From Microbacterium testaceum StLB037 (GTDB taxonomy: Bacteria; Actinomycetota; Actinomycetes; Actinomycetales; Microbacteriaceae): a stretch of DNA of 64,000 nucleotides. The position numbers and the translations under genes were made by a program. Below the pieces are notes generated by a model, which saw only the letters and a program-made list of their open reading frames with translations, was not told the DNA's origin and made no database searches. Numbering within the stretch: position 1 is the first letter of the stretch; each line of letters opens with the position of its first letter. The stretch is taken from assembly GCF_008763945.1 (NCBI RefSeq), contig NZ_VTQH01000002.1:157657-221656 (forward strand), in the 5' to 3' direction. This document shows, in pieces, positions 1 through 8,272 of this stretch.

Positions 1-807
1 CGCGCGCGCACCGATCGCGTAGAGCTCGTCCATGACGCGGTTGACGTCGCGGCGCGGGCTCATCACGCGCACCGCCACCCACTCGGGGTCGCGCAACGGC
101 GAGATGGTCGGCGACTCCAGGCCCGGGGCGACGGCGATGGCCTGCTCGACGAGGTGCGCGGGCAGGTCGTAGTCGACGAGGACGTACTTGCGCGCGGCGA
201 GGACGCCGCGCAGGCGTCGCAGCAGCGTCTCGGTGCCCTCGACCTCGTTCGGACCCGAGATCAGAACGGCGTCGCTCTCGAGGAGCACCGGACCGAAGAT
301 CTCGAGCCCCGCCTGACGCAGCGTCGTTCCGGTCGAGACGACGTCGGCCACGGCATCCGCCACTCCGAGCTGGACGGCGGATTCGACGGCTCCGTCGAGC
401 GGGACGATGTCGACCGCGATGCCGCGCTCGTCGAGGAAGGCGTCGACCAGGCCCGGGTAGGCGGTGGCCACGCGCAGGCCCTCGAGGTCCTGGACGTCGG
501 TGAAGCGGCCGGGGCGACCGGCGAAGCGGAAAGTGGAGCCGGCGAAGCCGAGCGACTCGACCTCGCGAGCACCGGGCATGCGGGCATCGAGCAGGAGGTC
601 GCGGCCGGTGATGCCGACATCGAGCGCGCCGGAGCCGACGTAGGTCGCGATGTCACGCGGACGGAGGTAGAAGAACTCGACCTCGTTCACGGGGTCGACG
701 GTGTACAGGTCTTTCGAGTCGCGTCGTCCGGTGTACCCGGCCTCCGAGAGCATCTCGGCGGCGGTTTCGGCGAGCGACCCCTTGTTCGGCACGGCGATTC
801 GCAGCAT
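1..807 (-). CDS. hisG: ATP phosphoribosyltransferase (3' end cut by window)
   Basis: First enzyme of histidine biosynthesis: joins ATP and PRPP to give phosphoribosyl-ATP, in the cytoplasm. The reading frame opens at an ATG (complement of 805-807) and stays open to base 1, giving 269 residues; the family is usually about 280, so only the last dozen or so residues are missing. The start MLRIAVPNKGSLAET, the strand segment DIGITGRDLL and the PRPP-loop-like segment DVVSTGTTLRQAG are typical of the long, self-inhibited HisG form. It lies 46 nt downstream of hisE and is probably co-transcribed with it. The C-terminal ACT-like histidine-binding domain begins near the window edge. Confidence 0.95.
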   Translation of the reverse strand, partial: MLRIAVPNKGSLAETAAEMLSEAGYTGRRDSKDLYTVDPVNEVEFFYLRPRDIATYVGSGALDVGITGRDLLLDARMPGAREVESLGFAGSTFRFAGRPGRFTDVQDLEGLRVATAYPGLVDAFLDERGIAVDIVPLDGAVESAVQLGVADAVADVVSTGTTLRQAGLEIFGPVLLESDAVLISGPNEVEGTETLLRRLRGVLAARKYVLVDYDLPAHLVEQAIAVAPGLESPTISPLRDPEWVAVRVMSPRRDVNRVMDELYAIGARA

Positions 808-853
808 GACGGGGGCTTTCGTGTGGGGTGAGCTGTGGGAGGAGGGGCGCGGC

Positions 854-1117
854 TCAGAGATGTCGGTAGACGTCCTCGAGCGACAGGCCCTTCGCGAGCA
901 TGAGCGTCTGCAGGTGGTAGAGCAGCTGCGAGATCTCTTCGGCCGCGGCCTCGTCGGACTCGTACTCGGCGGCCATCCACACCTCGGCGGCCTCTTCGAC
1001 GATCTTCTTGCCGATCGCGTGGACGCCGGCATCCAGCTGAGCGACGGTGCCGGAGCCGGCGGGTCGCTCGACGGCCTTGGCGCTGAGTTCCGCGAACAGG
1101 TCGTCGAAGGTCTTCAC
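854..1117 (-). CDS. hisE: Phosphoribosyl-ATP pyrophosphatase
   Basis: Second step of histidine biosynthesis: hydrolyses phosphoribosyl-ATP to phosphoribosyl-AMP and pyrophosphate. The 87-residue product has the standalone HisE length. The metal-binding helices are visible as [13 protein letters not shown] and [16 protein letters not shown]. The frame is open further upstream into a G/C-repeat tract, but that extension is low-complexity. The GTG at 1115-1117 (start MKTFDDLF) matches the family's N-terminus, so it is preferred. hisE followed by hisG is the usual actinobacterial pair. Confidence 0.93.
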   Translation of the reverse strand: MKTFDDLFAELSAKAVERPAGSGTVAQLDAGVHAIGKKIVEEAAEVWMAAEYESDEAAAEEISQLLYHLQTLMLAKGLSLEDVYRHL

Positions 1118-1137
1118 GGTTCCAGGGTATCGGGTCG

Positions 1138-1296
1138 GCGGGGGTGGGGTTGCCCGCGGGGCGGTGTGGGCGGCGTGGGGCGCGGGGCGCGGCGGGGCGG
1201 GCGGGGGTGCGGGACGGGCGGCGGGCGCGTGCGGGTGCGCCGGCGGCGACGGGCGCTGGCGGTGGCGCAGGGCGCGGCGGGGCGGGCGGCGGGTCG
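1138..1296 (+). other. G-run-rich intergenic tract
   Basis: This is the bulk of the 280-nt gap between rpe and hisE. The plus strand carries more than ten runs of three to five G separated by one to five bases, with strong G-over-C asymmetry. It is a candidate G-quadruplex region upstream of hisE. No credible gene is present: frames that cross it encode only Gly/Arg/Ala low-complexity sequence. Confidence 0.5.
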
Positions 1297-1297
1297 T

Positions 1298-1362
1298 GAT
1301 AAACGCCCGCTGCACCGAGAAACGCCCGCAGCGAGCGTTTCCCCGTGCAGCGAGCGTTTATC
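1298..1362. repeat. Nested inverted repeat downstream of rpe
   Basis: The outer arms at 1298-1315 and 1345-1362 are 18 nt each and pair with one mismatch. An inner hairpin pairs GAAACGC (1319-1325) with GCGTTTC (1335-1341). The core GCAGCGAGCGTTT recurs inside the element, so it looks like a compound palindromic intergenic repeat. It begins 36 nt past the rpe stop and could also act as its terminator, although no U-tract follows. No second copy was seen in this window. Confidence 0.65.
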
Positions 1363-1397
1363 AGCGGTGGGGCAGTGAACCTCCCCGCGCCGGGCCG

Positions 1398-2069
1398 TCA
1401 GTGGCGGTGGCGGGCTGCCGAGGCGCGCAGCGACTGGATCGCACGGTCGGGGTCATCGGCGCCGAACACCGCGGAACCGGCGACGAACGTGTCGGCCCCG
1501 GCCTCGGCTGCCTGGGCGATCGTGGACTCGCCGATGCCGCCGTCGACTTGCAGCCACACGCTCGCACCCCGGCGCTTCGCCTCGTCGGCGAGGGCGCGGA
1601 GCTTCGGCATGGTCTCGGGCATGAACGACTGCCCGCCGAAGCCGGGCTCGACGGTCATCACGAGGATCTGGTCGAACTCGTTGAGCGCCTCGAAGAGGTT
1701 CTCGACGGGGGTGCCGGGCTTCACGGCGACGCCCGCGCGTGCTCCGATCGAGCGCAGCCGACGAGCGAGGGTGATCGGGGATGCCGCGGCCTCGAGGTGG
1801 AAGGTGACGGATGCCGCCCCGAGCTCGGCGTACGCCGGAGCCCAGCGGTCGGGGTCGTCGATCATCAGGTGCACATCGAGCGGGACGGGGCTCGTCTCCT
1901 GGATGCGGCCCACCATCTGCGGCCCGAACGTGAGATTCGGCACGAAGTGGTTGTCCATCACGTCGACGTGGACGAAGTCGGCCCCCGCGATGCGCGCGAG
2001 CTCGGCCTCCATGTTCACGAAGTCGGCGGCGAGGATGCTCGGGTTGATGCGCGGGGCGTCGGTAGGCAC
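1398..2069 (-). CDS. rpe: Ribulose-phosphate 3-epimerase
   Basis: Interconverts ribulose 5-phosphate and xylulose 5-phosphate in the pentose phosphate pathway. The protein has 223 residues, the normal length for this TIM-barrel family. Family signatures are the start INPSILAADF, the metal-site segment VHVDVMDNHFVPNLTFG, MTVEPGFGGQSFMP, and VDGGI near the C-terminus that binds phosphate. It sits between rsmB and hisE with hairpin-forming repeats on both sides, so it may be a separately terminated transcript despite sharing the strand of its neighbours. Confidence 0.95.
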   Translation of the reverse strand: MPTDAPRINPSILAADFVNMEAELARIAGADFVHVDVMDNHFVPNLTFGPQMVGRIQETSPVPLDVHLMIDDPDRWAPAYAELGAASVTFHLEAAASPITLARRLRSIGARAGVAVKPGTPVENLFEALNEFDQILVMTVEPGFGGQSFMPETMPKLRALADEAKRRGASVWLQVDGGIGESTIAQAAEAGADTFVAGSAVFGADDPDRAIQSLRASAARHRH

Positions 2070-2117
2070 CCGACCATTATGGGCGCGTCCAGCGGCCGCG
2101 CCGCGCTCGCCCGGCGG

Positions 2118-2178
2118 CGTGAGGGGTCAGAACCCGTCGCCGGGAACGCGCCCAGGCGACGAGAAGTGACCCCTCACG
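2118..2178. terminator. Inverted repeat between rsmB and rpe, possible terminator
   Basis: The 12-nt arms CGTGAGGGGTCA (2118-2129) and TGACCCCTCACG (2167-2178) pair perfectly. Inside them GTCGCC (2136-2141) pairs with GGCGAC (2155-2160). It lies 36 nt beyond the rsmB stop in the direction of transcription, which fits a terminator, but there is no T-run. The arm resembles sequences directly after two other stop codons in the window, so it may instead be a dispersed intergenic element. Confidence 0.5.
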
Positions 2179-2213
2179 CGAGGATACGCGGACGAGAGGG
2201 GCGCGCGCGGGGC

Positions 2214-3584
2214 TCAGCGCTTGCGCAGCAGCGCGATCGACATCGCGTCGGTGCCGTGCCTGTGCGGCCAGAGCTGTGCGCGGAGCGATCCGTCGGCCTG
2301 GTCGGGCAGGTCGATGTCGTCCAGGGCGATCGAGCGGACCACGGCGCGGGCGTCGAGTTCTTCGGCGGTCTCGCCCAGCGTGCGCTTGACCTCGGCCAGC
2401 ACGCCCGAGGTCTCGGCCAGGTGCGGCGAGCACGTGACGTAGGCCACCACTCCCCCGGGTTTCAGGGCCTCGAACGCCGCGAGCACGAGCTCCTGCTGCA
2501 GCGCGGTGAGATCCGGCACGTCGGCCGGCGTCTTGCGCCAGCGCGCCTCGGGTCGGCGTCGCAGTGCGCCGATCCCGGTGCACGGGGCGTCGACGAGGAT
2601 GCGGTCGTACTCCCCCGGCGTCCGGGCCGCGCGCTCGCGCCCGTCCTCTTCGCTCACCTCGACGTCGAGGGGGACGGATGCCACGGCCTGGCGCACCAAT
2701 CCCGCTCGGGCCGGGGCGATCTCGTTGGCATCCAGCGTCGCCCCGTGCGCGAGGGCTTCGGCGGCGAGCAGCGCGGTCTTGCCTCCCGGGCCCGCGCACA
2801 GGTCGAGCCAGCGCTCGCCCTCGCGGACGGGCAGGACGCGGCTGAGGGCCAGGGCCGCGAGCTGCGAACCCTCGTCCTGCACGCGGATCCGTCCGTCGGA
2901 CGAACGAATGAGCCCCTCGGGGTCTCCCCCGCGGGTGGTGAACGCCGTCGGGGCGTAGCGCGTGGGCGTCGCTTCGTCGGGCACCTCGGCAAGGCCCGGC
3001 AGGGCGATCATCGCGACGTGCGGGGCGACGTTGTCCGCCTCGAGCAAACCGTCGAGCTCGTCGGCGCGGCCCTCGGCGGTCAGGGCCCGACGAAGCGCCC
3101 GCACGATCCACACCGGGTGCGAGGTGGTCAGGCCGATGCGCTCGTCGTCGCTGCGGGCGCCGGCGGCGATGCGCTGCATCCACTGACCGGGGTTGTCGCG
3201 CGAGACCCGGCGCAGCACGGCGTTGGCGAAGCCCGCCGCGCCCTTGCCGCCTCCGTGGCGACGCGCGAGCTCGACGGACTCGTTGACCGCGGCGTGCGAG
3301 GCCACCCGGGTCGACAGGAGCTGGTGGACGCCGAGCCGCAGGGCGTCGAGGACGGCGGGGTCGATCCGATCGATCGTGCGGTCCGCGGCGGCGGCGATGA
3401 TCGCGTCGTAGGTGCCGCGTCGACGGAGGGTGCCGTACGTCAGCTCGGTCGCGAGCCCGGCGTCTTTGGCATCCAGTCGCTGTCGCGCGATCGCGTGCGG
3501 CAGCAGGAGGTTGGCGTAGGCCTCGTCCCCCGACACCGCCCGCAACACCTCGTACGCGACGGCGCGTGCTCCCTGCACGCTCAT
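2214..3584 (-). CDS. rsmB: 16S rRNA (cytosine-967-C5)-methyltransferase
   Basis: SAM-dependent methylation of C967 in 16S rRNA (RsmB/Sun/Fmu family). The 456 residues fit the family. The first 130 or so form a NusB-like RNA-binding domain. The methyltransferase core has the SAM loop LDLCAGPGGKTALLAAE, the motif DAPCTGIGALRRRPEARW and the second catalytic-cysteine motif YVTCSPHLAE. Its start overlaps the fmt stop by 4 nt (3581-3584), so the two are translationally coupled. fmt-rsmB-rpe is the conserved actinobacterial order. Confidence 0.95.
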   Translation of the reverse strand: MSVQGARAVAYEVLRAVSGDEAYANLLLPHAIARQRLDAKDAGLATELTYGTLRRRGTYDAIIAAAADRTIDRIDPAVLDALRLGVHQLLSTRVASHAAVNESVELARRHGGGKGAAGFANAVLRRVSRDNPGQWMQRIAAGARSDDERIGLTTSHPVWIVRALRRALTAEGRADELDGLLEADNVAPHVAMIALPGLAEVPDEATPTRYAPTAFTTRGGDPEGLIRSSDGRIRVQDEGSQLAALALSRVLPVREGERWLDLCAGPGGKTALLAAEALAHGATLDANEIAPARAGLVRQAVASVPLDVEVSEEDGRERAARTPGEYDRILVDAPCTGIGALRRRPEARWRKTPADVPDLTALQQELVLAAFEALKPGGVVAYVTCSPHLAETSGVLAEVKRTLGETAEELDARAVVRSIALDDIDLPDQADGSLRAQLWPHRHGTDAMSIALLRKR

Positions 3585-4498
3585 GCGCCCAGCACCGGTT
3601 CGCTCGAGCGCAGACCCCGGAACCAGTCGCCCGCGGCCATCGCGCCCTTGCCGGCCGGCTGGACCGTCTCGAGGCGGAGGGGCGTGCTCCCCGTGCCGAC
3701 GACGACGTCTTTTCCGGATGCCGTGACCCGGCCGGGCGGTAACGGCGGGGCCTCGGCGGGGGCGGCGCGCAGGATCTTGAACCGGGCCCCCTCGAGCGTA
3801 GTGTGCGCACCGGGCTCGGGCGTGACCCCGGCGATCTGGTGCAGGAGGCTCTCGGCATCCCGGGTCAGATCGAGGGCACCGTCGTCGAGGGTGAGCTTGG
3901 GGGCGAGGGTCGGTTCGCCCTGCTGCGCGACGGCGACGGCGGTGCCGTCGGCGATGTCGTCGACCACGCGGGCGAGCAGCGGCGCGCCGATCTCGGCGAG
4001 GTCGTCGAGCACCGTGGCCGAGGTGGCCCCGGCGGGCACCTCGTAGCGCTCCTCGGCGAACACGTCGCCGGCGTCGAGGGCGGCGACCAGCTGGAAGACG
4101 CTCGCGCCCGTGACCGCATCGCCCGCCATGAGCGCGCGCTGCACGGGAGCCGCACCGCGCCAGCGCGGGAGTAGTGAGAAGTGCAGGTTGATCCAGCCGT
4201 GCGCGGGCGTCGACAGCAGCGGCTCGCGCACGAGTCCGCCGTACGCGACGATCACCCCGAGATCGGGCTCGAGTTCCGCGATGCGGGCGGTCACCTCGGC
4301 GTCGAGACGGTCGGCCTTGATGACAGGGATACCGAGCTCTTCGGCGACCTGTGCAACCGGCGAGGGGGTGAGGACGCGCTTGCGTCCCAGGGGCGCGTCG
4401 CTTCGGGTGATGACGGCGGCGATCTCGTGCGGACCTGCCGCCAGAGCGCGGAGCGACGGGACGGCGACGGCGGGTGTGCCGGCGAAGACGAGGCGCAT
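3581..4498 (-). CDS. fmt: Methionyl-tRNA formyltransferase
   Basis: Formylates initiator Met-tRNA using 10-formyl-tetrahydrofolate. The ATG at 4496-4498 gives MRLVFAGTPAVAVPSL, the standard N-terminus, and is preceded by an AGGAG Shine-Dalgarno. The same frame is open far upstream across priA, but that part is antisense noise. The protein has 305 residues. The catalytic region is clear: INLHFSLLPRWRGAAPVQRAL with the Asn-His pair, followed by GASVFQLVAALDAGDVF. The C-terminal 100 residues form the OB-like tRNA-binding domain. It lies 50 nt after priA and overlaps rsmB. Confidence 0.95.
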   Translation of the reverse strand: MRLVFAGTPAVAVPSLRALAAGPHEIAAVITRSDAPLGRKRVLTPSPVAQVAEELGIPVIKADRLDAEVTARIAELEPDLGVIVAYGGLVREPLLSTPAHGWINLHFSLLPRWRGAAPVQRALMAGDAVTGASVFQLVAALDAGDVFAEERYEVPAGATSATVLDDLAEIGAPLLARVVDDIADGTAVAVAQQGEPTLAPKLTLDDGALDLTRDAESLLHQIAGVTPEPGAHTTLEGARFKILRAAPAEAPPLPPGRVTASGKDVVVGTGSTPLRLETVQPAGKGAMAAGDWFRGLRSSEPVLGA

Positions 4499-4548
4499 GG
4501 GTCTCCTCAGACTCTCGGGAACGGGCGGACGGGGTGGGGCGCCCCCGC

Positions 4549-6531
4549 TCAGAGGTCGGGCTCGGGGATGTCGAGGCGGACTCTGAGCGTACTGCGCGGC
4601 TGGGGGCCGCGATCTTTGCGGGACTTGCGCGCGCGCAGGGCGTCGGCGATGACCGCGGCGCGGAGGGCTTCGGCCACGGCGCGGCCGTGGGCGTAGTCGA
4701 AACGCACCAGGGCGCGCGAGGTCGAGGTGTCGGGGCCGGGCGAGGTGTCGACCGGACCGAGGACCGCCATCGGGTCGAGATCGGGCACGGCCTCGCGCAG
4801 CGACTCGAGCAGCACGTCGACGCTTCGGGCGTGTCCGTCGACGCTGGCCACGCGCACCGCCGGGGGCATGCGCAGCGGCAGGCGGTCGAGGAGCTCGGCG
4901 CGGGCGTACGCGGGTTGCGTCCACGTGGCGAGCGCTCGGGCGACGGGACCGGCGACCCCGACGAGATGAACGGGAGCCCCCGGGGCGGCCAGCGCCGCGG
5001 CGTTCGACCACCACCGCAGGCAGTGCTCGCCGATGCGCAGGGCTTCGTTCTGCAGCATGCGGTCGCCGTCGAGCAGGATGACGGCGCGGTATCCGCCCCG
5101 GGCGAGGGGCTCGGCGCCCCGCGTGGCGATCACGAGCGCGGGCGCGGCGTCGACCTCGGCGACGGGATGCGCGCCGTCGGCGACGATCACGCGGGTGTTC
5201 GGGAACGCTCGGCCGAGCTCGTCGGCGGTGCGCTCGCTGCCCGAAGAGGCCATGCGCAGCTTGGCGGAGCCGCAGTGTCCGCACGCCCAGGCGTGGGCGC
5301 TGCGCCCGCACCAGGCGCACACGGGGGTCGCCCCGGGGCGCGCGGCGCGCAGGGGCCCCGCGCAGTGCGGACAGCGGGCCGGGCGCCGGCAGTCGGCGCA
5401 GACGAGAGACGGCGCGTAGCCGGGGCGGGCGACCTGCACGAGCACCGGGCCGTGCTGCAGGGCCTCGCGCGCCGCGGCGAACGCGGACGACGGCACGCGC
5501 GCTTGGCGTTGCTCGCCCTCGCGCGTGGCGCTGAGCACCACGCGGGGGGTCGACTTGCGCGTCGGGGGGATGTCGCGGACGTACCCCACCTCGACCAGAC
5601 GCTGCACGTCGGTGGTGCGGGTGTGTCCGGCGAACAGCAGGGCCGAGTCCTCGAGCTCCTGACGAACGAGGGCCGCGTCGCGCGCGTGGACCCCGGGGGC
5701 GAGGGGCTCGGCCAGGAGCGTATCGCCGTCGTCCCAGATCGCCACCAGACCCGTGTCGTGCGCGGGGGCGTAGACGCCGGAGCGGCGGCCGACGACGATG
5801 CACGGCACCGGGGCGAGGGTGCGCAGGTACTGCGCGTAGCGCGCGGGGCCGGACTGATCGGAGTCGTCGCGGACGATGGCATCCGGGCTCACCAGCTCGC
5901 CCAGCGCGGCCAGCAGCTGTGCCTGGTCGCGATAGTCGGGGACCACGAGCACGGCGCTGCGGCCACGCGCGAGGGTGTGCACCGCGGCGGCGGCGAGGAG
6001 GTCGGCCCACGCTCCGCGCGGCAGCTCGGCGTGCGGGTGGGGAGGTGCGTCGACGGCGATCCGCTCCCCCGCGTCGAGGGCGGCGGAGAGCCCGCCGTAC
6101 GGGGCGAGGATCGCGGTGGCGCGCTCGAGGGCGGCCGGGACGACCTCGGTCACCGAGGGAGCGGGGGCGGCGGCCCACGCCTTCTCGGCGCGGACCATAC
6201 GCTTGGGGATGGCCAGCCGCAGGATGTCGCTGACCGAGCCCGCCGCACGATCGGCCACACGGCGCGCCAGCGTGTACAGGCGCTCGGGCAGCACCGGCAT
6301 GGGCGAGACGACGGCCTCGACCGCCGACAGCGGCCGCTCGGAGCCGTCGTCGGCCACCACGTCGATGACGAAGGCGTCCATCATGCGCCCCGCCGAACGC
6401 AGAGGCACCTTGACTCGCACCCCCGGCGCGATGTCGGCGACGAGCGGGTGCGGGACGGCGTAGTCGAACAGCCGGTCGAGCTGCGGGACGGGCGACTCGA
6501 GCTGCACGCGCGCCACGCGCCGCTCGCTCAC
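4549..6531 (-). CDS. priA: Probable primosomal protein N', helicase motifs degenerate
   Basis: PriA-family replication-restart protein of 660 residues from the GTG at 6529-6531 (MSERRVARVQLESPVPQLDRL). The N-terminal 3'-DNA-binding domain and the zinc region are preserved; four CxxC pairs lie around residues 375-425 (CADC, CPHC, CAWC, CGHC). However, the Walker A GxGKT loop is absent: the position reads WADLLAAAAVHTLARG, and the DEAH box is replaced by WDDGDTLLAEP. Loss of the ATPase motifs is known for actinobacterial PriA, so this is likely a DNA- or partner-binding protein rather than a motor. metK lies 61 nt upstream. Confidence 0.9.
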   Translation of the reverse strand: MSERRVARVQLESPVPQLDRLFDYAVPHPLVADIAPGVRVKVPLRSAGRMMDAFVIDVVADDGSERPLSAVEAVVSPMPVLPERLYTLARRVADRAAGSVSDILRLAIPKRMVRAEKAWAAAPAPSVTEVVPAALERATAILAPYGGLSAALDAGERIAVDAPPHPHAELPRGAWADLLAAAAVHTLARGRSAVLVVPDYRDQAQLLAALGELVSPDAIVRDDSDQSGPARYAQYLRTLAPVPCIVVGRRSGVYAPAHDTGLVAIWDDGDTLLAEPLAPGVHARDAALVRQELEDSALLFAGHTRTTDVQRLVEVGYVRDIPPTRKSTPRVVLSATREGEQRQARVPSSAFAAAREALQHGPVLVQVARPGYAPSLVCADCRRPARCPHCAGPLRAARPGATPVCAWCGRSAHAWACGHCGSAKLRMASSGSERTADELGRAFPNTRVIVADGAHPVAEVDAAPALVIATRGAEPLARGGYRAVILLDGDRMLQNEALRIGEHCLRWWSNAAALAAPGAPVHLVGVAGPVARALATWTQPAYARAELLDRLPLRMPPAVRVASVDGHARSVDVLLESLREAVPDLDPMAVLGPVDTSPGPDTSTSRALVRFDYAHGRAVAEALRAAVIADALRARKSRKDRGPQPRSTLRVRLDIPEPDL

Positions 6532-6592
6532 GAGCTCACTCCCCCGGTGCGGCGGCGGTCGTCGATGCCGGGGCGCACTCCCCCACGCACTC

Positions 6593-7786
6593 TCAGAGTC
6601 CGGCGGCGGTACGCAGCTCGTCGACGCGGTCGGTGCGCTCCCACGTGAAGTCGGGCAGCTCGCGGCCGAAGTGACCGTACGTCGCGGTCTGGGCGTAGAT
6701 GGGGCGCAGCAGGTCGAGCTGTTCGACGATCGCGGCCGGGCGCAGGTCGAACACCTCGCGGATCGCGCGCACGATCGCCTCGTCGGACACGTGCGCGGTG
6801 CCGAACGACTCCACGTAGAGGCCCACCGGGTTGGCCTTGCCGATCGCGTACGCGATCTGCACCTCGAGTCGGTCGGCGAGGCCCGCGGCCACGGCGTTCT
6901 TGGCGACCCACCGCATGGCGTACGCGGCCGAGCGGTCGACCTTGGAGGGGTCCTTGCCGCTGAACGCGCCACCGCCGTGACGCGAAGCGCCGCCGTAGGT
7001 GTCGATGATGATCTTGCGGCCGGTGAGGCCCGCGTCGCCCTTCGGTCCGCCGATGACGAAGGGACCCGCCGGGTTGATGTAGTACTTCACGTCGGGCAGC
7101 TCGAGGCCGGTCTCGGCCAGGACGGGATCGATGACGGCGGCCTGCACCTCGGCGCGCAGGTCTTCCTGCGAGATGTCGGGGTGGTGCTGGGTCGACAGCA
7201 CGACCGAGTCGACCGTGCGCGGAACCAGGCCGTCGTAGCCGAGCGTGACCTGGGTCTTGCCGTCGGGACGCAGGAACGGCAGCGAGCCGTCTTTGCGGAC
7301 GGATGCCAGGCGCTCGGCGATGCGGTGCGCGGTCCAGGCGGCCATGGGCATGAGCTGGGGCGTCTCGTTGGTCGCGAAACCGAACATGATGCCCTGGTCG
7401 CCCGCACCCTGGAGGTCGCGCGGGTCGACGGAGCCTCGCTCGCGCTGTTCGAACGCCTTGTTGACGCCCGCGGCGATGTCGGAGGACTGCGCGCCGATCG
7501 AAACCGAGACGCCGCACGACTCGCCGTCGAAGCCGGTGTCGCTGGAGGTGTACCCGATGCGGTTGACGACGTCGCGCACGATCGCCGGGATCTCGACGTA
7601 GGCGCTCGTGGAGACCTCGCCCGCGACGTGGACGAGACCGGTGGTCACGAGGGTCTCGACGGCCACGCGGCCGGCGGGGTCTTCGGTGAGGATGGCGTCG
7701 AGGATGCTGTCGGAGATCTGGTCGCAGATCTTGTCGGGGTGTCCCTCGGTGACGGACTCGGACGTGAACAGGCGCAGGTCGGTCAA
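6593..7786 (-). CDS. metK: S-adenosylmethionine synthetase
   Basis: Makes SAM from methionine and ATP. Signature segments: [14 protein letters not shown] near the N-terminus, [10 protein letters not shown], and the P-loop-like [17 protein letters not shown] chose the TTG at 7784-7786 ([12 protein letters not shown], 397 residues) because GGAG lies 5 nt before it and the length fits the family. An in-frame GTG at 7820-7822 would add 12 residues, has no ribosome site and abuts the rpoZ terminator. In many actinobacteria coaBC lies between rpoZ and metK; here it is absent. priA follows downstream. Confidence 0.94.
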   Translation of the reverse strand: MTDLRLFTSESVTEGHPDKICDQISDSILDAILTEDPAGRVAVETLVTTGLVHVAGEVSTSAYVEIPAIVRDVVNRIGYTSSDTGFDGESCGVSVSIGAQSSDIAAGVNKAFEQRERGSVDPRDLQGAGDQGIMFGFATNETPQLMPMAAWTAHRIAERLASVRKDGSLPFLRPDGKTQVTLGYDGLVPRTVDSVVLSTQHHPDISQEDLRAEVQAAVIDPVLAETGLELPDVKYYINPAGPFVIGGPKGDAGLTGRKIIIDTYGGASRHGGGAFSGKDPSKVDRSAAYAMRWVAKNAVAAGLADRLEVQIAYAIGKANPVGLYVESFGTAHVSDEAIVRAIREVFDLRPAAIVEQLDLLRPIYAQTATYGHFGRELPDFTWERTDRVDELRTAAGL

Positions 7787-7826
7787 AGCGACTCCGGAGA
7801 AGTGTGGGGCGGGGATGGGCACAAGT

Positions 7827-7859
7827 ATGCCCCGGGCGGCGGTGAGCCGCCCGGGGCAT
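7827..7859 (-). terminator. Strong hairpin terminator after rpoZ
   Basis: A perfect 14-bp stem (7827-7840 with 7846-7859) closes a 5-nt loop. It sits 42 nt past the rpoZ stop and immediately before metK. GC-rich stem-loops with little or no U-tract are common as actinobacterial terminators. A second small dyad, ATCTGT/ACAGAT, lies at 7866-7879 between rpoZ and this stem. Confidence 0.75.
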
Positions 7860-7901
7860 CGTCACATCTGTGAACAGATCACGACATGCGTCGGCTGTGG
7901 A

Positions 7902-8156
7902 TCACTCCGCAGCGCGCAGGCGCAGCTTGTCTTCGTGGATCTCGTGCAAAGCGATCGTGAGGGGCTTGTCTTCGACGGTGGAGTCGACCAGCGGTCCCAC
8001 GTTGTCGAAGAGGTTTCCCTCGTGCAGGTCGGAGTAGTAGTCGTTGATCTGACGCGCGCGCTTGGATGCGTAGATGACGAGCTGGTACTTCGAGTCGACC
8101 TTGTCGAGCAGAGCGTCGATGGGCGGGTCGATGATGCCCTTGTCACGTCCGGCCAT
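7902..8156 (-). CDS. rpoZ: RNA polymerase omega subunit
   Basis: Small subunit that helps assembly and stability of RNA polymerase by holding beta-prime. The 84 residues include the family core [20 protein letters not shown] and [14 protein letters not shown]. The ATG at 8154-8156 has a perfect AGGAGG six nt upstream. It lies downstream of gmk, as in mycobacteria, but has its own promoter-like sequence and a strong terminator, so it can be a single-gene transcript. Confidence 0.95.
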   Translation of the reverse strand: MAGRDKGIIDPPIDALLDKVDSKYQLVIYASKRARQINDYYSDLHEGNLFDNVGPLVDSTVEDKPLTIALHEIHEDKLRLRAAE

Positions 8157-8186
8157 GGGGAACCTCCTGGTTCGGCGGGATGGGGT

Positions 8187-8239
8187 GGATGCGGCGCCGG
8201 GAGCGCCGAAGCATCCTCTTATTCTAGCCGACGTCGGCT
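8187..8239 (-). promoter_or_regulatory. rpoZ promoter, palindrome and leader hairpin
   Basis: On the minus strand a TAGAAT -10 hexamer (8226-8221) is followed by a leader that folds on GGATGC (8187-8192) with GCATCC (8211-8216), plus GGCGC/GCGCC inside. Directly upstream of the -10, a perfect 14-bp palindrome AGCCGACGTCGGCT (8226-8239) lies in the spacer and could be an operator. No good -35 is visible. Confidence 0.5.
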
Positions 8240-8272
8240 CGGGCTGTGCCGAGGGGCATCGGGTGGGTCGGA

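Noticed and set aside
7787..7822. Upstream GTG start for metK (12 more residues)
   Set aside because: No ribosome-binding site, and it abuts the rpoZ terminator; the TTG at 7786 has GGAG at good spacing and gives the family length.
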